Counted from the first letter of the stretch, positions 1 to 6,115 are shown. The stretch is 7,904 bases of DNA from an uncultured Spirochaetaceae bacterium (GCA_913043885.1 CAJWOB010000105.1:1-7904); one strand, 5' to 3'. A program made the numbers and translations. Notes: generated by a model from the letters alone, not told the origin.

Positions 1-233
1 CGGGTAAAGGTCGGGTCCGCGTCGCGCACCTGTTTTAGCGTGGCGGCGATGTCCGGGTCCTTGATGTCTTTCAGCCAGTCGCGCTCGGCGGGTTTTTTGT
101 CGCGCGGGCGCGGGGCGATCACGACCGGGCGGCGCATCGGCTCCACCTTGTCGTCTTCCTCTTCATCTTCGTCTAACCTGACGCCCGGGCCAAACACCGG
201 CACCAAAATTAGTGGTGGGGCTCGGAAACGCAT
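1..233 (-). CDS. Unidentified protein, 5' part only (runs off the window)
   Basis: An open frame of 77 codons runs from ATG at 233 off the left edge. The frame is open a little further upstream, to a TGA at 290-288, but ATG 233 has an AGAGG-like ribosome site about five bases before it. The visible part has a hydrophobic proline-rich start, a strongly acidic cluster (DEDEEEDD, residues 21-28), a basic proline-rich linker, and then a more ordinary soluble segment beginning RDWLKDIKDPD near residue 61. I do not recognise the family. The last visible residues (VRDADPTFT) faintly recall Tim44-like domains, but that is too short to use. Its start overlaps the opposite-strand OYE fragment, so the two cannot both be intact ancestral gene ends. 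The plus-strand reading of the same bases is serine-rich and looks like a shadow. Confidence 0.4.
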   Translation of the reverse strand, partial: MRFRAPPLILVPVFGPGVRLDEDEEEDDKVEPMRRPVVIAPRPRDKKPAERDWLKDIKDPDIAATLKQVRDADPTFT

Positions 234-1261
234 GGTCCCCTCTTCGAGCCCTGGGACCTTTGTTCTTGGCGCGGCGAATCCGGATCTTCATGGCGCCGTT
301 GACCAGAACGCGTGCCGAGCCCGACGCGACCCCGTCCGAGCTTGCCGCGACCTACTACGCGCAGCGCGCCTCGGCCGGTCTGATCATCAGTGAGGCGACG
401 GCTGTCTCGCGCGGGGCCAACGGTGCATACGGCAACACGCCCGGTATGTACACCGATCGCCACCAGCAGCGCTGGGCCGAGATCGACTGGGCGGTTGCAG
501 CCACCCTGCAGTTCAGCGACGGCAGCCAGCAGCCGGTGCAGCTGCAGCAGGGCGACTTCGCCCGTTCGTCCCGCTACGAGGTGGGCACACGCCGCGCCAG
601 CGCGGTCGATGCCGCACGGCGTCTGCAGGACTGGGGCGCCAGTTGGATCCACATGGTGGACCTGGACGCGGCGCGCGGTAGCGGTAGCAACCGCCCCGTG
701 GTGGAGGCGGTACGGCGGGCGGTCGATTGCCGCCTCCAAGTGGGTGGCGGCGTGCGCGAGGTCGCCGATGCCAAGGCGCTGGTGGATATAGGCGTCGATC
801 GCGTGGTGGTGGGATCGCCGCTGGCCACCGACCGTGAGCTGCCCACGCGGTGGGGGGCGGCGGTGGCGGGCCGCCTGGTGGCGGCGATCGACGCCGACCA
901 CGGCCACGTGCGGGTTCGCGGCTGGCAGGAGGACTCCGGGTTCACCGATGTCGAGGTTGCAGAGTCGCTGTCACAGCAGCCGCTCGAGGGTTTGGTGTTC
1001 ACCACGATCGAACGCGACGGCATGATGACCGGCCCCGACGTGGCGCGGAGCCGGACGGTGGCATCGGCATTCGGCGGGCCGCTGGTGGTATCCGGCGGCG
1101 TGGGTTCAGACGACGACCTACGCGCGGTGGCGGCAGCTGTCGCCGAACCAGACAGTCACATCGCGGGGGCCATTGTCGGGACGGCCTGGTATCAGGGGCG
1201 CGTCGATCTGAGCGGACTGATGCGGGAGTACGATCAGCAGAAGGCGGGGGCACGCTGGTGA
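212..1261 (+). CDS. hisA: HisA-type isomerase (ProFAR isomerase) with an old-yellow-enzyme N-terminal segment fused in frame
   Basis: HisA converts ProFAR to PRFAR in histidine synthesis, using a (beta/alpha)8 barrel in the cytoplasm. From about residue 93 of this 349-residue frame the sequence follows HisA: LQQGDF (111-116), the VDLDAAR strand (149-155), GGGVR (178-182), the second catalytic Asp in AAIDADHG (D227), RGW (236-238), FTTIERDG with T264 (263-270), and both phosphate-binding turns, SGGVGSD (294-300) and AIVGTAW (320-326). The usual first-strand motif PAIDL with its catalytic Asp is not found. Its place is taken by AATLQFSDG (96-104). Residues 9-91 are instead N-terminal old yellow enzyme sequence. 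No good start codon lies at the expected HisA N-terminus, so translation as it stands must begin in the OYE part (GTG 212 is the outermost choice). The stop overlaps the start of the next gene, so hisA and hisIE are translationally coupled. Chimera by assembly error remains possible. Confidence 0.8.
   Translation: MVGLGNAWSPLRALGPLFLARRIRIFMAPLTRTRAEPDATPSELAATYYAQRASAGLIISEATAVSRGANGAYGNTPGMYTDRHQQRWAEIDWAVAATLQFSDGSQQPVQLQQGDFARSSRYEVGTRRASAVDAARRLQDWGASWIHMVDLDAARGSGSNRPVVEAVRRAVDCRLQVGGGVREVADAKALVDIGVDRVVVGSPLATDRELPTRWGAAVAGRLVAAIDADHGHVRVRGWQEDSGFTDVEVAESLSQQPLEGLVFTTIERDGMMTGPDVARSRTVASAFGGPLVVSGGVGSDDDLRAVAAAVAEPDSHIAGAIVGTAWYQGRVDLSGLMREYDQQKAGARW
236..484 (+). pseudogene. N-terminal fragment of an old yellow enzyme (NemA-like NADH:flavin oxidoreductase)
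   Basis: Residues 9-91 of the chimeric frame match the first quarter of FMN-dependent old yellow enzymes. The matches are a PLR..LGPLFLA lead-in, then the first barrel strand and following loop (RIFMAPLTRTRAEP, ending near residue 37), then TPSELAATYYAQRASAGLII (40-59), SEAT (60-63), and TPGMYTDRHQQRWAEI (76-91). Family members are about 360 residues and go on to supply FMN-contact His and Asn residues and the catalytic Tyr. None of that follows, because the frame switches to HisA after AEI. The lead-in carries small oddities (LARRIRIF where LANRIF is usual), which suggests decay or small indels. On its own this piece cannot bind FMN or reduce enones. Confidence 0.75.
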
Positions 1262-1809
1262 GTGGCCCGGGCGAGGCCGCTGCCGACAGCCGTCCGTTGG
1301 CGATCGTCGACGGCGACGGCGACGTATCGAGCGCGCGGATGACCGCCAAGGCATTCCAGAAGAGTGTCGAAAGCGGCGAGCTATGGGTCGCTGAAGGCCG
1401 CCGGGTGTTGCCATGGAAGGGAGGTGACCGGCGACGCCTTGCCCTGGTACGCGAGGCCGGGGACTGCTACGTCGCGCTCCTGGAGGGAACGGATCCACCG
1501 GTCGGGACCGGCGCCGCCATCGGCGCCCCCATCGCCGCGCCCGACACGCTCGCCGCCCTCGAGGCCACCATCGCATCCCGTCGCCGCGAGATGCCCGAGG
1601 GCTCCTATACCACTCACCTGTTCAGCTCCGGCACCAAGAAGATCCGCAAGAAGCTCGGAGAGGAGGCGATCGAGGTGATCGGTGCCGACTCCGCCGCCGA
1701 GTTGGTGAGCGAGGCGGCGGATCTCATCTACCACCTGTTGGTACTGCTGGCGGACGAAGGCGTGGACTTCCAGCAGGTGCTCAGCGAGCTCCAGGCGCGC
1801 CACGGCTAG
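1258..1809 (+). CDS. hisIE: HisIE-type protein: degenerate HisI domain plus intact HisE (phosphoribosyl-ATP pyrophosphatase) domain
   Basis: The gene starts at GTG 1258, which shares four bases (GTGA) with the hisA stop, a classic coupled arrangement. It gives 183 residues, slightly short for HisIE fusions (about 200). The C-terminal HisE domain (about 98-183) looks complete: a long first helix, the YTTHLFSSGTKKIRKKLGEE stretch (117-136), and EAADLIYH (152-159). HisE hydrolyses PR-ATP to PR-AMP plus pyrophosphate. The N-terminal part (about 14-91) keeps the outline of HisI, including the AFQKSVESGELW helix (32-43). It lacks the DCDxD metal site and the ACHTGxxSC zinc motif; the equivalent stretch reads PPVGTGAAIGAP (80-91), and only one Cys (70) is present. 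Cyclohydrolase activity is therefore unlikely by established family knowledge. The cyclisation step must be done by another protein, or the pathway is broken. Confidence 0.85.
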   Translation: MSGPGEAAADSRPLAIVDGDGDVSSARMTAKAFQKSVESGELWVAEGRRVLPWKGGDRRRLALVREAGDCYVALLEGTDPPVGTGAAIGAPIAAPDTLAALEATIASRRREMPEGSYTTHLFSSGTKKIRKKLGEEAIEVIGADSAAELVSEAADLIYHLLVLLADEGVDFQQVLSELQARHG

Positions 1810-1810
1810 C

Positions 1811-1969
1811 CGTCAGCGCGTGGCGGTCCAAGTATGGAAGCCGCTCTTTCGATCGGTGGCGGGAGCACGGTTCGCCCACGGCAGTGTGGTCCACCTGAAC
1901 AACCTCTACATCTTCAGCGGCTACGATGGCGCCGTCCTGTTGGACGACAGCTGGTTCATCGATCCGTAG
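1811..1969 (+). pseudogene. Kelch-repeat remnant (C-terminal single blade)
   Basis: Immediately after the hisIE stop, in another frame, about 50 codons run to TAG at 1967-1969. They contain one recognisable Kelch motif: RFAHGSVVHLNNLYIFSGYD (1868-1927), followed by GAVLLDDSWFIDP. This matches the pattern R.xHs.vv....lYvfGGydg....nd.w..d, with SG replacing the usual GG. Kelch proteins need several such blades to close a beta propeller, so a single blade is almost certainly the tail of a lost gene. GTG at 1820 could start a 49-residue peptide, but I see no ribosome site. The remnant overlaps the start of the glycosyltransferase by 44 bases. Confidence 0.6.
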
Positions 1970-2834
1970 CCCCGCTCGCCCGCTCGTCTCGGTAGTCGTA
2001 CCGACGTTCGACCGCGCTCCGCTGCTCGCGGAGGCGGTAGCGTCGGTGCTCGGCCAGAGCTACCGGCCCGTCGAGCTCATCGTCGTCGACGACGGCTCTA
2101 CCGACAGCACAGAGCCCCAGTTCTCGAGCCGCCGCGACCTGCGCTACCTGCGACTCACGCACGCCGGTATGCCAGGGCGGGCCCGCAATGCGGGCGTGCA
2201 GGCAGCCGGCGGCGAGTTGATCGCCTTCCTCGACTCCGATGACCTATGGCTGCCTCCCAAGCTCGAGCGCCAGGTGGCGGCGATGGCGGCGGACCGGGTC
2301 GCCGTGCATCACACCCGCGAACGCTGGGTGCGAAACGGGCGCACCGTCTCGCAGCGGCGGCAGCGGCACCGGCGAGAGGGCGACCTGTTCGACGCGTCCC
2401 TGCGCAAGTGCGTCATCGGCCCCTCCACCGCGCTGCTGCGCCGCGACGCGCTCGATGCCGTCGGCGGCTTCCGCGACGATCTTCAGATCGCCGAGGACTA
2501 CGAGCTGTGGCTGCGGCTGACCGCCCGCTACCCGGTCGGCTATCTAGAAGAGGCGCTGACCATCAAGCGTGCCGGCCACGGCGACCAGCTGTCGGAACGG
2601 AATGACCACATCGAGGTGTTCCGCATTCGCGCGCTGCGCGAGCTGCTAGCCACCGGCTGGCCCGACGACGGCGCACAGCGACGCGCCGCCCACCTCGAGT
2701 TAGCCCGCAAGGCCCACATCTACGCCGACGGCTGCGGCAAGCGCGGCCGCAGTAGCGAAGCGCAGGACTACCGCGCCCTGGCGCGGGAAGCGGTGGCGCA
2801 TGCCGACGACACCCGAGCCGGCAACGGCCGTTGA
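1926..2834 (+). CDS. Family 2 glycosyltransferase (GT-A fold)
   Basis: This is a cytoplasmic enzyme that would transfer a sugar from a nucleotide donor, probably to a cell-surface polysaccharide or glycolipid; the acceptor cannot be told. The 302 residues show the GT2 order: VSVVVPTFDR (21-30), the UDP-site LIVVDDGSTDS (51-61), ARNAGVQAAGGELIAFLDSD (86-105) with the metal-binding DxD in DSDD (103-106), and the acceptor-side IAEDYELWLRL motif (188-198) carrying the likely base. The region after 210 (KRAGHGDQLSERND) and a helical, TPR-like tail rich in Ala, Arg and Leu (about 228-290) follow the catalytic domain. No transmembrane segment is seen. ATG 1926 is the only plausible start in frame before the first beta strand; it lies inside the Kelch remnant and has no clear ribosome site. 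The short gap to the next gene suggests co-transcription. Confidence 0.88.
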   Translation: MAPSCWTTAGSSIRSPARPLVSVVVPTFDRAPLLAEAVASVLGQSYRPVELIVVDDGSTDSTEPQFSSRRDLRYLRLTHAGMPGRARNAGVQAAGGELIAFLDSDDLWLPPKLERQVAAMAADRVAVHHTRERWVRNGRTVSQRRQRHRREGDLFDASLRKCVIGPSTALLRRDALDAVGGFRDDLQIAEDYELWLRLTARYPVGYLEEALTIKRAGHGDQLSERNDHIEVFRIRALRELLATGWPDDGAQRRAAHLELARKAHIYADGCGKRGRSSEAQDYRALAREAVAHADDTRAGNGR

Positions 2835-2867
2835 CCCCACCCTCGCCATGGTGAACGCTGCTGCGCG

Positions 2868-4091
2868 ATGAAGGTGTGGCTGAAGACCCTGTTGGCCGTG
2901 CTCGCGGGTATCCTCATCGGCGTGCTCATCGACGGCCGCGACGGCCTGAGCGAGCTGGCGATGCAGGGCTCACAGTTGGCCATTCAGGTTGGCCGCTATG
3001 CGCTGTTCCCGGTCGTGTTCTTCGGTCTGGTGATGGGTACCTACGAGCTCCGCCGAGCGGAGATCGCACTCGCCACCTACTGGCGCCTGCTGTTGTATCT
3101 GGTTGGCGCCAGCGCACTCCTCACCGTCGTAGGCCTGCTCTCCGTCGTCGCCCTGTCGCCGGAGCGGGTGCCGATCGTCATCGTCGAGGCCGCCGACCTG
3201 CCGACCCCCGGATTGATGGCCACGCTCAGCCACACCGTGCCTGCCAACCTGTTCCAGGTGCTGGTAGGCGACGGCGCGGCACTGCTGCCGGTGGTGGTGT
3301 TTGCCATCATTCTCGGGCTCAACCTGGACTTCGACGAGGTCACCACGCGGCCGATCGTGCAGATCGCTGACTCGCTGTCGCGGATCTTCTATCACATCAA
3401 CACCTTGATGGTGGAGATATTCTGGTTGGCGCTGCTGGTGGTGACGGCGGCCTCCTTTGTCTCCCTGTCCAGCGTGGAGCTGGCCCTCTACCAGCAGCTG
3501 CTGCTGATCCTGCTGCTGAACGTCGTGGTGGTGTGCGGCGGCGGCCTGCCGGCCCTCCTCTACCTGCTAGGCGAGCGTCGGCCGTTCCGGTGGTTGTACG
3601 GCGCCCTCGGGCCGGCGCTGGTCGGTGCGGCAACCGGCGACCAGTACGTGGCCACCGGTTCGTTGGTGCTGCACGGCCGCGCCTCTTTTGGACTGCCGCG
3701 CAGCGTCAGCTCGGCTGTGTATCCGTTGTTCGCCATATTCGGCCGCGCCGGCACCGCGCTGGTTACCTCGGTGGCGTTCGTGGTGGTAATGCGCTCCTAC
3801 TCCAGTCTGGAGCTCGGCTTCGGCCAGATCGCGTGGGTGGCGACGTTCAGCTTCCTTATCTCCTTTGCCCTGGGAGGCGTGCCCGGCATCGGCGCCATGG
3901 TGGCCCTCACCATGCTGTCCAGCCTCTATGGACGCGGGCTACAGGAGGGGCATCTGATCTTGCAGCCGATCGCTCCGTTGCTGGTGAGCATCGCCGCGTT
4001 TCTCGACACCGTCGTTGCCGCAGTGGTCTCGGTACTGATCGGCCGCAATCTCGAGGTGGCACGCGAGGTCGACGTCCGCGATTTCGTGTGA
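2868..4091 (+). CDS. Divergent dicarboxylate/amino acid:cation symporter family (DAACS) membrane protein
   Basis: A 407-residue polytopic membrane protein, close to the usual size of bacterial glutamate/aspartate/dicarboxylate symporters. The first half matches the family well: an N-terminal helix (about 6-21), the RYALFPVVFFGLVMGTYELR helix (43-62), and PANLFQVLVGDGAALLPVVV (125-144) leading into FAIILGLNL. The core keeps the fold markers in altered form. The hairpin 1 region is GAATGDQYVATGSL (253-266), with GLPRSVSSAVYP after it. The helix 7 motif usually written NMDGTA reads GRAGTA (292-297). Hairpin 2 is LGGVPGIGAM (335-344). Helix 8, usually D(R)xxTxxNVxGD, reads LDTVVAAVVSVLIG (379-392). 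Loss of the polar Na+ and substrate ligands there means the cargo, and even active coupling, cannot be assumed. The gene starts 33 bases after the glycosyltransferase and has no visible ribosome site. Confidence 0.8.
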   Translation: MKVWLKTLLAVLAGILIGVLIDGRDGLSELAMQGSQLAIQVGRYALFPVVFFGLVMGTYELRRAEIALATYWRLLLYLVGASALLTVVGLLSVVALSPERVPIVIVEAADLPTPGLMATLSHTVPANLFQVLVGDGAALLPVVVFAIILGLNLDFDEVTTRPIVQIADSLSRIFYHINTLMVEIFWLALLVVTAASFVSLSSVELALYQQLLLILLLNVVVVCGGGLPALLYLLGERRPFRWLYGALGPALVGAATGDQYVATGSLVLHGRASFGLPRSVSSAVYPLFAIFGRAGTALVTSVAFVVVMRSYSSLELGFGQIAWVATFSFLISFALGGVPGIGAMVALTMLSSLYGRGLQEGHLILQPIAPLLVSIAAFLDTVVAAVVSVLIGRNLEVAREVDVRDFV

Positions 4092-4099
4092 TCGGAACC

Positions 4100-4125
4100 G
4101 CGCCGACGCGACGCTGCCGCGGCGC
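4100..4125. terminator. Possible weak convergent-gene hairpin
   Basis: Between the converging stops at 4091 and 4125 there is a perfect six-base inverted repeat, GCGCCG (4100-4105) and CGGCGC (4120-4125), with a 14-base loop. There is no T-run on either side. It could act on both strands, but in GC-rich DNA such a stem is not rare. Confidence 0.2.
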
Positions 4126-4691
4126 TAGAGGCGGGCAGCGCCCAGCGGGATGGTCACCCCCACCAGTCCGGCGAGCATCAGCTGGTCGGCGAACGGTCGC
4201 CCCTCGCCGTCCCAGGCGTGGAACAGGGGATAGTAGATGCGAAACGCAGCGCTTACCGCGAGGTTGGTGGCCGCCTGCCACTCGAGACGCACCTCGTTAC
4301 GCGGCAGCAGGAATCTGGCAGCTCCATAGAAATAGGCGCTGCCGTTGGCGGCATCGTCGCTGCCGGCGGCGGCGCCGACGACCAGCGGCGCCCGGAGGTC
4401 GAGGTCGAGGCCCGCTGCCAGGCTTAGCGCCAGGACCTCCGATATCGCCCACCTGATGGCGAAGTCGCTCCCGAGGAGGCCGCCGAGCACCCACATCCAC
4501 GCCGCCGTCTCGAGTTCGGTGGGTCTGGGCCGCCCCTCTGGTGCCCACCACTCGTAGTAGGTGCCGTAGAGGGTCAGATCGGCAGTCCACGCCAGAAAGA
4601 ACGCCGCGCCAAGGGGCTCCTGCCAGATGCCGACGCCAGCCCCTATGCTTTCGACCACGGGCGGTGGCGGCGCCACACCGCTGTCTGGCAC
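4125..4691 (-). CDS. Probable outer-membrane beta-barrel protein, main open part of a frameshifted gene
   Basis: The frame is open from a TAG at 4727-4725 to the stop at 4127-4125; the first usable start is GTG 4691, giving 188 residues. The sequence alternates polar and hydrophobic residues with many aromatic ones: GIWQEPLGAAFFLAWTADLT (21-40), then TYYEWWAPEG, later ATNLAVSAAFRIYYPLFHAW, and a closing GLVGVTIPLGAARL strand. This pattern suggests beta strands of an outer-membrane or surface protein, but I cannot name a family. As read, it has no signal peptide. One lies directly upstream in a different frame (see 4692-4830), and a one-base change near 4725 would join them. Treat this either as a frameshifted pseudogene or as a correct gene with a sequencing error. 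It is last in a minus-strand gene row with the lipoprotein and phosphofructokinase genes. Confidence 0.6.
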   Translation of the reverse strand: MPDSGVAPPPPVVESIGAGVGIWQEPLGAAFFLAWTADLTLYGTYYEWWAPEGRPRPTELETAAWMWVLGGLLGSDFAIRWAISEVLALSLAAGLDLDLRAPLVVGAAAGSDDAANGSAYFYGAARFLLPRNEVRLEWQAATNLAVSAAFRIYYPLFHAWDGEGRPFADQLMLAGLVGVTIPLGAARL

Positions 4692-4830
4692 GTGGCTGAT
4701 TACCGTGGACCCGCCGTGGATGCGCTAGGTCCAGGCCGGTAGCGGCCAGCACCGGCGCGACCAGCAGGAGGGCGGCTGCGGCTTGCCGCACCCGAACGAG
4801 GGCCGGCGGACGCGCTCGCATAGCAACCAT
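4692..4830 (-). pseudogene. Frame-shifted signal-peptide part of the preceding secreted-protein gene
   Basis: From ATG 4830 (or ATG 4821) the minus strand reads a clear secretion signal: basic MRARPPALVRVRQ, then a hydrophobic core AAAALLLVAPVLAATGLDL. After GLDL the frame becomes arginine-rich and unlike a protein. Removing one G right after the CTA codon (near 4725) moves translation into the other frame, giving LDLRIHGGSTVISHV and then the mature sequence of the 4125-4691 frame. The perfect fit of a signal peptide and a plausible mature domain on either side of one base argues for a single-base frameshift. Confidence 0.55.
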
Positions 4831-4834
4831 TGTA
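4829..4834 (-). promoter_or_regulatory. Possible -10 element (TACAAT)
   Basis: TACAAT, a five-of-six match to TATAAT, lies on the minus strand and includes ATG 4830. If real, transcription would begin near ATG 4821, giving an almost leaderless mRNA. No convincing -35 box is seen 17 bases upstream, so this is weak. Confidence 0.2.
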
Positions 4835-4850
4835 GCACGCACCGCTTTCC

Positions 4851-4871
4851 CCCCCAGGCGCCCGCTGGGGG
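4851..4871 (-). terminator. GC-rich hairpin after the lipoprotein gene
   Basis: A perfect seven-base inverted repeat, CCCCCAG (4851-4857) and CTGGGGG (4865-4871), with a seven-base loop, starts 11 bases after the lipoprotein stop on the minus strand. No T-run follows it, so it is not a textbook intrinsic terminator. It may slow transcription or protect the mRNA end. Confidence 0.35.
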
Positions 4872-4882
4872 TGTTGGCGCGC

Positions 4883-6103
4883 TCATCCGCGGCCGATCGC
4901 CGGCGACGGCAGGCCCCCATCGAGGGGTAGGAGCGTGATGCCCGCGGCCCCCACGCGATAGAAACGCGCCTGCTCCCATACGGCCAGTAGCCATTCGGCG
5001 CCGTCCGCCTGGACGACGACGTGGAGGTCGACGTAGCGAAGACCACCCGGAAGCGGAGGTAGATGCAGCACCGTAGGGAGTGGTGGCGTGGCATTGAGCA
5101 CGCCGCCCTCTTCCAACAGCGCGAGGTAGCCGCCGCCGCCAGCAACTACTGGCACGGTGTGCAGCTGTGTGGCGCCATCCGGCTGGTAGCGCAGCCGGCT
5201 CGCCGCCGCTGTCGCGTCCCGCAGCAAGAAGTGATAGGCGCTCGGTTGCACCCCGCCGCTGCGTCCGGCGGCAATGATGTCGGACGCCAGCCCACGGAGC
5301 GGCGCCGGAACGTCCGGATCGCTGACGCCACGGAATCGATACCCCCTCAGGAACAGGTCGCGGGACACGGCCACCTCCCGGGCGTCGCCCTGCCCCAGGG
5401 TCAATTGGGTGTATTGGAAGTGGATTCCGCGGCGGTCCTCCAGCTTCCACTCCAGCATCGCCTCGTTCGGCGCCACCTGCGCCACCGACACCGACTGCCA
5501 GGCCGGCCCCACCGCCTTGTGCGGGCTTGCCACAGACCGCAGCTCGCCGCCGCTGAGGCGCACCAGGTTGCCGCGCTCCGCTATCTCATCCGCAACGGCT
5601 CGTTCCGCCAGGAGGTGGTTGACGTAGACGTGGCCGGCTAGCTCCCCGTCCCACTCGAACAGGTGGGTGAGGGTGCGCTGTGAGAACAGCTCTGGCGCGT
5701 AGAAGTACTCGAACGGCCCACCCTCGCCCTGGTCCGCTTGGAGATCGCCTATGCGGACGAATCCCCAGCCGTTCACCGCCAGGTAGGTAGCGCCGTCTAC
5801 CGCACGGCTGGCCACCACGCGGCTCTGCACTGTCCATGGCCGCAGCTCGGCAGCGGCGGCTACCGTGGCCAACTCCAGCTCCGTGGTGGGTATCAGCCGG
5901 CCAGCGGCGAGGACGTAGTGTTGGCCGCGCAGTGCCGCCGCCAACGTGATCTCTGCGGAGCCTCCGTCGGTGGCGGGGCCAGCGCCGTCGCCACCGCTGC
6001 CAGCCGGGCGGTCTGCGGAGCATGAGGCCACCAGGAGGCAGATACTGCCCAGCAGTGCGGGCAGCGCGCCGCGCCTACCGGCCTGGCGCCGCTCCCGGGC
6101 CAT
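4883..6103 (-). CDS. Putative lipoprotein of unknown function
   Basis: Starting at ATG 6103 gives 406 residues with a lipoprotein signal: a basic start (MARERRQAGRRG), a hydrophobic core (LLGSICLLVAS) and a lipobox ending at Cys 28 (VASC). A Gly/Ser/Asp-rich linker (SADRPAGSGGDG and on) follows, as is usual for proteins tethered to a membrane. The frame is open to 6223, but that longer start overlaps the phosphofructokinase gene and buries the signal, so I chose 6103. The remaining 350 residues are rich in short beta-type segments, such as GATYLAVNGWGFVRIGDL, FEYFYAPELFSQRTLTHLFE, GIHFQYTQLTLG and WLLAVWEQARFYRV. These could form a beta sandwich or propeller, but no family is recognised. The start is 44 bases after the phosphofructokinase stop, so the two are probably transcribed together. 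Confidence 0.75.
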   Translation of the reverse strand: MARERRQAGRRGALPALLGSICLLVASCSADRPAGSGGDGAGPATDGGSAEITLAAALRGQHYVLAAGRLIPTTELELATVAAAAELRPWTVQSRVVASRAVDGATYLAVNGWGFVRIGDLQADQGEGGPFEYFYAPELFSQRTLTHLFEWDGELAGHVYVNHLLAERAVADEIAERGNLVRLSGGELRSVASPHKAVGPAWQSVSVAQVAPNEAMLEWKLEDRRGIHFQYTQLTLGQGDAREVAVSRDLFLRGYRFRGVSDPDVPAPLRGLASDIIAAGRSGGVQPSAYHFLLRDATAAASRLRYQPDGATQLHTVPVVAGGGGYLALLEEGGVLNATPPLPTVLHLPPLPGGLRYVDLHVVVQADGAEWLLAVWEQARFYRVGAAGITLLPLDGGLPSPAIGRG

Positions 6104-6105
6104 TC

Positions 6106-6115
6106 GCCAATTGGC
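6106..6115. other. Ten-base palindrome just before the lipoprotein start
   Basis: GCCAATTGGC is a perfect ten-base palindrome two bases upstream of the lipoprotein start codon. It could be an operator or a small mRNA hairpin masking the start, or it may be chance. No Shine-Dalgarno sequence is seen at the proper distance. Confidence 0.15.

Noticed and set aside
240..251. Frame-zero LFEP match hinting at frameshifts in the OYE lead-in
   Set aside because: Four residues are too few, and the in-frame PLR..LGPLFLA reading aligns without any frameshift.
40..393. Serine-rich plus-strand frame with an SSSSSSSS run
   Set aside because: The serine run is the complement of the acidic codons of the minus-strand frame; no domain is recognisable and it conflicts with the OYE frame.
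209..907. 232-codon minus-strand frame opposite hisA
   Set aside because: It is a shadow of the HisA frame with no recognisable motif.
2848..2871. Seven-codon leader-like frame overlapping the symporter start by ATGA
   Set aside because: No ribosome site or regulatory codons; such tiny frames arise often by chance.
3533..4456. 307-codon plus-strand frame running through the symporter end and the convergent region
   Set aside because: It is arginine- and proline-rich, in the wrong frame relative to the symporter, and antisense to the beta-barrel gene.
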